Assembly: GCA_030590405.1 (NCBI GenBank)
Contig: JAUUYO010000219.1
Coordinates: 1-5,375 of the forward strand
Length of the DNA: 5,375 nucleotides
From: Kangiellaceae bacterium
GTDB taxonomy: Bacteria > Pseudomonadota > Gammaproteobacteria > Enterobacterales > Kangiellaceae
Direction of reading: 5' to 3'
Under the pieces are notes generated by a model. It had not been told where the DNA came from. It did not search any database and saw only the letters and a list, made by a program, of their open reading frames with translations. Made by a program: the position numbers and the translations under genes. Every line of letters starts with the position of its first letter. Within the stretch, counting starts at the first letter, position 1. Shown piece by piece: positions 1 to 5,375 of this stretch.

Positions 1-1428
1 CGGCTGGCAACTTATAGCGTTGCTGGCGAAGTTAAACGGCCGTTAGTCGAAGTGGGGTTTGAGTTAACTAAGCGAAAAGGGTTTGCAAAAAAAAGAGAAA
101 TGCTTACAGCCATTTTAACCAAGCCTTTTACCAGCGAACCGCCATCGAAATTTATTAATTTAAAGTTTGAAAGCCCTTGGTTTAAACTATCAAAAAGCGA
201 AAGTTTTAATCACCAGACAACAGGGAAAATAGCGATCATTGGCAGCGGCATTGCTGGCTGCACCATGGCCTACTCTCTCTGTTTAAAAGGCTTTTCTTGT
301 GAAATTCTAGAAAGCAAAGCCAATATTGCCCAAGGCGCATCCGGCGCGGCGGCAGGAATTTTTCATCCTCAGTTAACCAGTGATATGAATATTGGCAGTC
401 AATACAATTGGCAGGCTTATTTGACCTTATTGAATTTTTTATCTGAATTAAATTCTCAACAAAAAAAATCAGTTATTCTTTCCCAAGGTGTTGAACGGTT
501 TTTAAAAGAAGAAAAATTAGCCGACAAGCTTATTAAACTTGCTAAACAATTAAGAATTACAGATTGGCTGCAAAAAAGTCAATTATTCCCAAATAATCAA
601 CGTTGTGTATTTTTTCCTCATTCGGCAACCATTGACATCCATTCTTTTTGCCAACTTCTACTAGATAAAATACCAAGCAATCAATTGTCTTTCAGTCCAT
701 CTAGTCAAGTTTTAGATTTGGAATACAAGCAGAAAAAATGGACTCTGCACACAGAAAATACTCAACAGAACTATTCTCACGTCATCTTTTGTGGTGGCGC
801 TAATAGCGCACTGCTCAAAAAATTAAATATCGATTCAACCAATATTTCTCGCGGACAAACTTGTTATTTCCATTCAAAAAAACTGACTCAAAAGATTAAA
901 ACAACCTTAATGGAAAATATCTATCTGGTACCAAGAGAAAATAATTATTTTCAACTTGGCACCACTTTTGAAAATTTTACTGATGATCGACTTAATCAAA
1001 ATAGTCAAACCCACATGCTTAATCGAGCCAGTTCCTTTCTAAAAAAATTAGATCTTCCCCACTTCAGCGAATCGGAAATTAAACAAATCGAATTAAATGG
1101 CACTTTAGGTTACCGGCTTCATTCGAAAGATCGCATGCCAATAGTTGGAGCGGCAATTGATCGAGAAAAAATCAACAAAGACTTTAATCATCTCGGTCAA
1201 AGCCAATTGAGCAGAAGCTCACTAAGCCATTATAATTTGCCGGGTTTATGGATCAATACCGCCTATGGCTCTCATGGTTTATTGTTCTCACTGCTTGCCA
1301 GTCAGCATTTAATCAGTTTGATCTGCAATGATATTTCACCGTTATCTCCAGCATTGAGTCAGGCAATCCATCCGGCAAGATTTATCGCTCAGTCGCTAAA
1401 AAAGCAATCTGTTCAAAAGAAAACTTAA
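1..1428 (+). CDS. mnmC: MnmC, bifunctional tRNA mnm5s2U biosynthesis protein (5'-truncated by window edge)
   Basis: The reading frame is open from base 1 and ends at TAA 1426-1428, giving 475 residues. The GTG at 52 is internal, not the start, because family-like sequence (LATYSVAGEVKRPL, then KGFAKKREML) runs in from the left edge. That stretch matches the end of the N-terminal SAM-dependent methyltransferase domain of MnmC. After a linker comes the FAD-dependent oxidoreductase domain, with the dinucleotide-binding motif IIGSGIAGC (GSGIAG at fragment residues 81-86, bases 241-258) and GASGAAAGIFHPQL (about 112-125). The C-terminus has the family-like TAYGSHGLLFSLLASQ and AIHPARF stretches. 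In known MnmC, the FAD domain converts cmnm5(s2)U34 of tRNA to nm5(s2)U and the methyltransferase domain makes mnm5(s2)U; the enzyme is cytosolic. Full-length proteins are around 650-700 residues, so roughly 200 N-terminal residues lie outside. No frameshift is seen. Confidence 0.95.
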   Translation, partial: RLATYSVAGEVKRPLVEVGFELTKRKGFAKKREMLTAILTKPFTSEPPSKFINLKFESPWFKLSKSESFNHQTTGKIAIIGSGIAGCTMAYSLCLKGFSCEILESKANIAQGASGAAAGIFHPQLTSDMNIGSQYNWQAYLTLLNFLSELNSQQKKSVILSQGVERFLKEEKLADKLIKLAKQLRITDWLQKSQLFPNNQRCVFFPHSATIDIHSFCQLLLDKIPSNQLSFSPSSQVLDLEYKQKKWTLHTENTQQNYSHVIFCGGANSALLKKLNIDSTNISRGQTCYFHSKKLTQKIKTTLMENIYLVPRENNYFQLGTTFENFTDDRLNQNSQTHMLNRASSFLKKLDLPHFSESEIKQIELNGTLGYRLHSKDRMPIVGAAIDREKINKDFNHLGQSQLSRSSLSHYNLPGLWINTAYGSHGLLFSLLASQHLISLICNDISPLSPALSQAIHPARFIAQSLKKQSVQKKT

Positions 1429-3068
1429 ATCAACTCGCTCAATTTAACCGATTTAACCAGCGCCTCAGCAGAGGTCTGGATTTCTTTGTTTACATTTAAT
1501 AAAGTCGATAGCTCAACTGGCGAGAGTTTCATTTCTTTATTCCTGGAATAAATACTGGTGACGATATCGAGATGATATTGCGCCATTTTGTTTTTGATTT
1601 GGGCGAGTTCATCTTCTAGCAAATTTTTATCCGGCACCTTAGCCACTAGAGAAATAATCGACAGGTTATTGGATATGGCTGAATTTTTTAACTGGTAAAA
1701 ATAGGCGCTAAAGTCTAGATTATCGTTCGTCTCAAACGCATTTAGATCTTGCTCAATATCTTTAAATGCTTTGGCAGAGTTTACTCCATAACGCGCGGCG
1801 TTGATCAGGCTATCCACTTTGTGAGCAAAGGATTCCGATTCTCGAGTAGATAGCTCTGGCTCCCGTATCTTTAAGGCGTAGTTGATGATTTCGCCTTCCA
1901 GCCCTTTGATCGCCATATATTCTTCCAATTTTCCGGCCGAGGTGAGCCAATCAGCTAAACCAAACTTCGATGAAAACGCCGAGGTCGTCTCAGGATCGGC
2001 AGCCAAAAAACGCAAATTAAGATGAGTTACCAAATACAACAGTTGACGAGTTTCTTTAAGCAGAGCTTCCTGCGCCGCATCGGTTACATCGTGGGGTACG
2101 TTGTGAATAAATTGGCTAATGACTTGCTCTCGTTCAGGTAACCATTGCTCCAGCTTGCGAGCAAAAAGGCCGATAAAAGGAAAAAATAACAACAAACCAA
2201 ATAGGTTAAATAGACTATGAAATGCGACCAGAGAATACAAAGGATCGGTGAGTTGCATCCAACGAATTAAAGCTAATAAAGGATACAAAAATAAAAATGC
2301 TACGCTATCCACAGAAAAATTAAATAGTACATGGGCCATCGCCAGCCGGCGTTTGGCAACCGCGCCTTGCAGACTACCTAAAAATACCGTGCTGGTAGTG
2401 CCTAAATCGGCCCCGATCACCAGCGCAGCGGCGACCGGCAGTGATATAACCTCAGCATAAAGTGCGCTCAAGGTTAACATCATCGCAGCCGAGCTTGACT
2501 GGATAATGGCGGTGAAAAACGTGCCAATCAACAAATAAACAATCAGAGGATAGCCGCTAAGAACTTCGAGGTTAGCGCGCTGGGTCAACTCGGCCACTGA
2601 TTCTTTCATAAAATCCAGCCCCATCAACAGCAGAGCAAAACCAAGTAGCAATTGACTAAAACTTCTTGCCTGCTCCTTTAATAAGCCATAACTCAATCCC
2701 CCGATGGCGATCAAGGGATATATCAACGTGCTAAAATCCAGTTTAAATCCCAGCGTCGCAACAATCCATCCGGTAAAGGTGGTGCCAAGATTCGAACCAA
2801 TCAAAACGCCAATTGCATTCGCCAGCGGAATAATACCGGCACCGACAAAAGCCAGCACAATCAATCCAACTAATGAGCTGCTTTGTACAATGGTTGTAGA
2901 GATAACTCCGCCAAATATCGAGTTAAGTGGCTGATCCGTCGAATGACGGAGAAATCGTCGAAACCCCCTACCGGCAAGTTTTTTGAGTGCCAGCTCAAGT
3001 AATCGCATGCCAAACAGGAACAAACCGAGTCCAGCGAGCAGCTTCCAAATATCAAAATAATCGTTCAT
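1425..3068 (-). CDS. Na+/Pi cotransporter family protein with C-terminal PhoU-like domain
   Basis: A 547-residue inner-membrane protein of the NptA/YjbB-like Na/Pi cotransporter family, which moves phosphate with sodium (transport or export; direction not readable from sequence). The family's inverted duplication is clear. The first half has IVQSSS (QSSS at residues 62-65) followed by GSNLGTT (91-97). The second has IIQSSS (190-193) followed by GADLGTT (219-225). Hydrophobic helices fill about residues 5-300. The rest, about 325-547, is soluble and helix-rich, as in PhoU-like tails. I start at ATG 3066-3068 because MNDYFDIWKLLAGLGLFLFG is the usual N-terminus and the length fits the family (about 540-550). 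An in-frame GTG at 3147-3149 would add 27 non-family residues. No good Shine-Dalgarno precedes the ATG. A TATACT at 3130-3135 on this strand could be its -10, but the -35 is poor. Its stop overlaps the mnmC stop by 4 bases. Confidence 0.92.
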   Translation of the reverse strand: MNDYFDIWKLLAGLGLFLFGMRLLELALKKLAGRGFRRFLRHSTDQPLNSIFGGVISTTIVQSSSLVGLIVLAFVGAGIIPLANAIGVLIGSNLGTTFTGWIVATLGFKLDFSTLIYPLIAIGGLSYGLLKEQARSFSQLLLGFALLLMGLDFMKESVAELTQRANLEVLSGYPLIVYLLIGTFFTAIIQSSSAAMMLTLSALYAEVISLPVAAALVIGADLGTTSTVFLGSLQGAVAKRRLAMAHVLFNFSVDSVAFLFLYPLLALIRWMQLTDPLYSLVAFHSLFNLFGLLLFFPFIGLFARKLEQWLPEREQVISQFIHNVPHDVTDAAQEALLKETRQLLYLVTHLNLRFLAADPETTSAFSSKFGLADWLTSAGKLEEYMAIKGLEGEIINYALKIREPELSTRESESFAHKVDSLINAARYGVNSAKAFKDIEQDLNAFETNDNLDFSAYFYQLKNSAISNNLSIISLVAKVPDKNLLEDELAQIKNKMAQYHLDIVTSIYSRNKEMKLSPVELSTLLNVNKEIQTSAEALVKSVKLSELI

Positions 3069-3195
3069 ATAAAGGCTTGGTAAGCAACGAGTAACCCCGT
3101 CATCCCGTTTAGAGAAAGGTGGTCTAAAGAGTATAGCCGAATAGCGCACTCATCAGACCATCGAAAACGCAAATATCAACCAATTCAAATGATTA

Positions 3196-3209
3196 TTGAT
3201 CTAAATCAA
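3196..3209. promoter_or_regulatory. FNR/Anr-type binding site (perfect consensus)
   Basis: TTGATCTAAATCAA is a perfect match to the FNR-family consensus TTGAT-N4-ATCAA, with both half-sites intact. It lies in the divergent intergenic region, 104 bases before the porin ATG. Its centre (3202.5) falls about 71 bases upstream of the start site predicted from the -10 at 3262-3267, a spacing known for class I activation by FNR. Activation of the porin operon under low oxygen is therefore the simplest reading, but this is inference. The site could also act on the leftward Na/Pi gene. Confidence 0.75.
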
Positions 3210-3226
3210 ACTTATTCGTATTTCTT

Positions 3227-3245
3227 AATGAGAATTATTTGCATT
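3227..3245. promoter_or_regulatory. Fur box (iron-responsive operator)
   Basis: AATGAGAATTATTTGCATT contains TGAGAAT-T-ATTTGCA (3229-3243), which matches the 7-1-7 Fur consensus TGATAAT-N-ATTATCA at 11 of 14 positions. It overlaps the predicted -35 element (3239-3244), the usual place for Fur repression by iron. The target would be the rightward porin gene and any genes co-transcribed with it. A weaker Fur-like match on the other strand lies at about 3184-3198. Confidence 0.65.
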
Positions 3246-3267
3246 TAAACAAAACCTCATCTATAGT
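3239..3267 (+). promoter_or_regulatory. Putative sigma70 promoter of the porin operon
   Basis: The -10 is TATAGT (3262-3267, 5 of 6 to consensus). The -35 is TTGCAT (3239-3244, only 3 of 6), with a 17-base spacer. Transcription would begin near 3274 and leave a leader of about 40 bases. The weak -35 fits a promoter that needs an activator such as FNR at the upstream box, and the Fur box covers the -35. This was assigned by eye; other AT-rich hexamers in the region could serve. Confidence 0.45.
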
Positions 3268-3303
3268 CCATTTACTTTAAATAATTATCCTCCAAAAATA
3301 ATC

Positions 3304-3307
3304 AGGA
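3304..3307 (+). promoter_or_regulatory. Ribosome binding site of the porin gene
   Basis: AGGA lies 6 bases before the ATG at 3314. It supports that start, which is also the first residue of a well-formed signal peptide. Confidence 0.7.
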
Positions 3308-3313
3308 AATAGA

Positions 3314-4498
3314 ATGAAAGTCAAAAATATTGCCCTTGCAGTCGCGGGTTTATTATCAGTATCTAGTGTCTATGCAACAGAGCCAACCAATCAAGAATTG
3401 TTGGATATGCTAAAAAAGCAGCAAGCCCAAATTGAAGCATTGCAGAAAAAACTCAATAAAACAGCGAACAAAGTTAAGCAGAATGACGAAAAAATAGAAA
3501 CTACGGTAACCGTTATTGAAGAAAACATTTCTGAAAAAGTAGCAAACAAAACAACCGTTGGTGGTTACGGCGAACTTCACTATAACAATATCGAAGATGA
3601 TAAAAACATCGATTTTCATCGCTTTGTGATGTTTTTTGGTCACGAATTTACTGATTCGATCCGTTTTTTCTCAGAGCTGGAAGTAGAACACGCTTTTTCT
3701 GGTGACGGAAAACCAGGTGAAGTTGAACTGGAACAAGCTTATATTGAAATGGATCTCACTGAAAATACCAGCCTTAAAACTGGTGTGTTTCTTGTGCCAG
3801 TTGGCATTACTAATGAAACTCATGAGCCACCCACTTTTTATGGAGTAGAAAGAAACCCTGTTGAAAAAAACATTATTCCAGCCACCTGGTGGGAAGCTGG
3901 AGCAGGATTTAACACTCGATTCAGCGATGGCCTGAGCGCTGATTTTGCCATACACTCGGGATTAAAAGTTCTTACTGAAGGCGGTAAATCATTCTTAATC
4001 AGAGATGGTCGACAAAAAGTCGCCAAAGCCAACGCAGATAGCCTGGCCTATACTGCGCGGATCAAATACACCGCGATTCCAGGCCTGGAATTAACCGCGT
4101 CCTATCAATTACAAAACGACGTCACTCAAGGTGAATCAGGTGCCGACGCTAACTTATTTACCGCGCATGCAATTTATAACAGCGGTAATTTTGGTGTTCG
4201 CGCTTTATACGCAACCTGGGATATCGATAGTGCCGCAGCAAAAGCAATCGGACGGGATGTTCAGGAGGGATTTTATCTTGAGCCAAGCTATAAAATTAAC
4301 CAAAACTTTGGATTATTCGCTCGTTATAATGCATGGGATAATAACGCTGGTGATTCAGTTGATACCGAAAAGAAACAAACCAATGTTGGCTTAAACTACT
4401 GGCCCCATGAAAATATTGTATTTAAGTTCGATTTTGAAAACCGCAGCGGCGCGCAAGACGGTAATGGATTTAATCTTGGCGTTGGTTACCAGTTCTAA
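3314..4498 (+). CDS. Outer-membrane porin with N-terminal coiled coil (phosphate-selective porin O/P-like)
   Basis: A 394-residue precursor. Residues 1-21 form a classical Sec signal peptide (MKVKN, hydrophobic core, VYA before Thr22). Residues about 25-75 are a polar heptad-like segment rich in Lys, Gln and Glu (LLDMLKKQQAQIEALQKKLN), predicted to be a coiled coil in the periplasm. From about residue 80 (VGGYGELHYNN) the pattern is alternating amphipathic beta strands with aromatic girdles (e.g. GGYGELHY, RFFSELEVEH, LGVGYQF), ending in Phe as expected for BAM-assembled barrels. It resembles porins often annotated as phosphate-selective porin O/P-like. That label should not be taken as proof of substrate, although a Na/Pi transporter gene sits divergently upstream. 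Its promoter region carries Fur and FNR boxes, pointing to iron and oxygen control. An FMN-binding protein gene follows after 71 bases. Confidence 0.88.
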   Translation: MKVKNIALAVAGLLSVSSVYATEPTNQELLDMLKKQQAQIEALQKKLNKTANKVKQNDEKIETTVTVIEENISEKVANKTTVGGYGELHYNNIEDDKNIDFHRFVMFFGHEFTDSIRFFSELEVEHAFSGDGKPGEVELEQAYIEMDLTENTSLKTGVFLVPVGITNETHEPPTFYGVERNPVEKNIIPATWWEAGAGFNTRFSDGLSADFAIHSGLKVLTEGGKSFLIRDGRQKVAKANADSLAYTARIKYTAIPGLELTASYQLQNDVTQGESGADANLFTAHAIYNSGNFGVRALYATWDIDSAAAKAIGRDVQEGFYLEPSYKINQNFGLFARYNAWDNNAGDSVDTEKKQTNVGLNYWPHENIVFKFDFENRSGAQDGNGFNLGVGYQF

Positions 4499-4521
4499 AT
4501 TCGAATTTATAAAATTGAAAA

Positions 4522-4526
4522 AAGGA
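4522..4526 (+). promoter_or_regulatory. Shine-Dalgarno-like AAGGA without a standard start codon in register
   Basis: AAGGA here is the best ribosome-binding sequence upstream of the FMN-binding gene, but it is 43 bases before the TTG at 4570. The codon at ideal distance (7 bases) in the right frame is ATT at 4534-4536, open through to the gene. Either a rare ATT start is used, or this site is fortuitous and translation begins at TTG 4570, whose own upstream sequence (AAAAGATA) is weak. Confidence 0.35.
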
Positions 4527-4569
4527 TAAAACGATTATTTTATTTACTGACATCAATATTCAAAAGATA

Positions 4570-5163
4570 TTGTCTATAAAAACACTGTCTGTAAAGGTCA
4601 TCCGTTGGATGGCCTTTTTGACCTTGTTATTGTCCGGCCCTTCTTTGATGGCAAAGTCTTACATGAGTCAGGATGAATTTCTGTTATTGGTTATTCAAAA
4701 TAATTCGACTCAAGAAGCCTCGGCTCCCGCATTCAAAACTAAAACGATTTGGCTCAAAAAAGAAATCCAGTCGCGTATCAAATCAATTTTAGACCACAAA
4801 TATGCAAAACTGCGTATTCGCTATAAAATCAGTCTCGACCATGCCGAGCCAATCACCGTTTGGTATCTCGATGAAATTGGTAAAGAACGCCCTATTTCTT
4901 TTGGCATTAGCGTTAAAAATAATCGCGTACAAATGATTCGGGTATTAGAATTTAGAGAAAGCCGCGGTTATGAAATTCATATTCCAGCTTTCGCTAAACA
5001 GTTTGAACAAATTGGTTTGAATAATAACGAAAATCTCAATCAAAATATTGACGGCATTACTGGCGCTACCATGTCAGTCAGTGCAATGAAAAAAATGGCT
5101 CGACTTGCTCTAGTTTTACACAAAACAGTTATCACCAAACAAAACACTAAGAAAAATAAATAA
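4570..5163 (+). CDS. Exported FMN-binding domain protein, predicted covalently flavinylated
   Basis: About 197 residues from TTG 4570, with FMN-binding-domain family features. The N-terminus reads as a signal peptide: basic residues (K4, K9, R12), hydrophobic core AFLTLLL, probable cleavage after SLMA (residue 28). There is no lipobox Cys. The mature part opens with YMSQDEFLLLV, then has SFGISVKNNRVQMIRVLEFRES (106-131) and IDGITGATMSVSAM (160-173). D161-G-I-T-G-A-T167 matches the ApbE flavin-transfer motif DxxS/TGAT/S, so Thr167 (bases 5068-5070) is the likely FMN acceptor. The family carries electrons in the periplasm. The start is uncertain: TTG 4570 keeps the basic n-region; ATT 4534 has the better Shine-Dalgarno; ATG 4609 would give an uncharged signal start. 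A terminator-like hairpin lies in the signal-peptide codons. The stop overlaps the next ATG by one base (TAATG). No apbE gene is seen in the window. Confidence 0.85.
   Translation: MSIKTLSVKVIRWMAFLTLLLSGPSLMAKSYMSQDEFLLLVIQNNSTQEASAPAFKTKTIWLKKEIQSRIKSILDHKYAKLRIRYKISLDHAEPITVWYLDEIGKERPISFGISVKNNRVQMIRVLEFRESRGYEIHIPAFAKQFEQIGLNNNENLNQNIDGITGATMSVSAMKKMARLALVLHKTVITKQNTKKNK
4593..4619 (+). terminator. Intrinsic-terminator-like hairpin between the porin and FMN-binding genes, inside coding sequence
   Basis: AAAGGTCATCC (4593-4603) pairs with GGATGGCCTTT (4607-4617) over all 11 positions, with one G-U pair, across a 3-base GTT loop, and runs into TTTTT (4615-4619). This is the form of a Rho-independent terminator. 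It lies about 95 bases past the porin stop, so it could end or reduce porin transcripts. It also lies within the apparent signal-peptide codons of the next gene, so it may act as an attenuator rather than a full stop. The structure is read directly; its activity is inferred. Confidence 0.6.
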
Positions 5164-5375
5164 TGAGTCCCTATCAAAAAAAACAAAAGGACAAAAGGCG
5201 TAAAAACCTGTTTCGAAAATGGCATCGCCGAATAGGTTTCACGGTCGCCCTGTTTCTATTTAATTTGGCAGTCACTGGTATTTTGCTGAATCACTCCGAC
5301 GATTTAGAGCTTCATAAACAAACGATCAAAACTGATTGGCTGGTTAATTTATATGGAGTAAAAGCGCCAGACTCC
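5163..5375 (+). CDS. PepSY-associated transmembrane protein (3'-truncated by window edge)
   Basis: ATG 5163-5165 shares its A with the preceding TAA, and 71 codons are open to the window end. The N-terminus is strongly basic (residues 5-23 hold many Lys and Arg), then K19-W-H-R-R-I-G, a hydrophobic helix at about 24-43 (FTVALFLFNLAVTGILLN), and NHSDDLEL. The pattern WHR..G, then TG.LLNH, then a WL...YG stretch (DWLVNLYGV, 57-65), is typical of the first helix of PepSY-TM proteins. By the positive-inside rule the N-terminus is cytoplasmic. Some family members are haem-bearing inner-membrane reductases (FoxB-type, ferric siderophore reduction). Its coupling to an FMN-binding protein fits transmembrane electron transfer to a periplasmic flavin. 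The PepSY domain and remaining helices lie outside the window. It lacks a strong Shine-Dalgarno, so translational coupling is likely. Confidence 0.8.
   Translation, partial: MSPYQKKQKDKRRKNLFRKWHRRIGFTVALFLFNLAVTGILLNHSDDLELHKQTIKTDWLVNLYGVKAPDS

Noticed and set aside
52..54. GTG as the start of a 458-residue oxidoreductase
   Set aside because: The frame stays open to base 1 and the upstream residues match the end of the MnmC methyltransferase domain, so the gene is simply cut by the window edge.
2248..2934. Open frames on the plus strand across the Na/Pi gene (2248-2460 and 2704-2934)
   Set aside because: They lie wholly within the well-supported membrane protein gene on the other strand and have no recognisable domain.
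3095..3107. CCCCGTCATCCCG, resembling the edge of dispersed GTCATCCCG-type intergenic repeats
   Set aside because: It is a single short copy with no clear paired arm; without a genome-wide search it cannot be called a repeat.
3069..3149. N-terminal extension of the Na/Pi transporter from GTG 3149
   Set aside because: The extra 27 residues do not look like the family, the length fits the ATG at 3068, and a possible -10 (3130-3135) lies inside the extension.
3410..4394. Overlapping open frames within the porin gene on both strands
   Set aside because: All are embedded in the porin coding sequence and show low-complexity or unrecognisable products.
4496..4509. Perfect palindrome TAAATTCGAATTTA starting at the porin stop
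   Set aside because: As RNA it forms only a 5-pair AU stem with a 4-base loop and no T run. It may be chance in AT-rich sequence; the hairpin at 4593-4619 is the convincing terminator.
4547..4580. Internal promoter for the FMN-binding gene (CTGACA at 4547-4552, TATTGT at 4568-4573 or TATAAA at 4575-4580)
   Set aside because: The spacers are 15 and 22 bases, both poor, and transcription would start after the likely start codon.
5040..5225. Minus-strand open frame of 61 codons over the FMN-bind/PepSY junction
   Set aside because: It is antisense to two supported coding regions; its hydrophobic product mirrors Lys- and Asn-rich codons on the other strand.

Overview
The window looks like a chromosomal segment of an AT-leaning Gram-negative bacterium, most likely a gammaproteobacterium. 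The reasons are the fused, bifunctional MnmC type, an outer-membrane porin ending in Phe with a classical signal peptide, and sites resembling gammaproteobacterial Fur and FNR boxes. I cannot name the genus. No mobile element, CRISPR array, tRNA or rRNA is visible.

Layout: (1) 1-1428, plus strand: the 3' part of mnmC (tRNA wobble-uridine modification), cut by the left edge. It holds the last part of the methyltransferase domain, a linker and the whole FAD-dependent oxidoreductase domain. (2) 1425-3068, minus strand: a Na+/phosphate cotransporter-family protein with a cytoplasmic PhoU-like tail. It converges on mnmC, and the two stop codons share the palindrome TTAA. (3) 3069-3313: the divergent intergenic region. 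It carries a perfect FNR-type box (TTGAT-N4-ATCAA), a strong Fur-type box and a plausible sigma70 promoter for the rightward genes. (4) 3314-4498: an outer-membrane porin with an N-terminal coiled coil. (5) 4570-5163: a small exported FMN-binding-domain protein with a flavinylation motif (DxxTGAT). A strong intrinsic-terminator-like hairpin lies inside its signal-peptide coding region. (6) 5163-5375: the start of a PepSY-associated transmembrane protein, overlapping the previous stop in TAATG and cut by the right edge.

The most interesting part is the rightward group porin - FMN-binding protein - PepSY-TM protein behind combined Fur and FNR sites. My working inference is an envelope redox module: the PepSY-TM protein passes electrons across the inner membrane, a covalently flavinylated protein carries them in the periplasm, and the porin gives access through the outer membrane. 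Iron and oxygen control would suit ferric or ferric-chelate reduction or uptake. The sequence supports the domain calls and the regulatory motifs. The substrate and the joint function are inference, and the rest of the operon lies outside the window.
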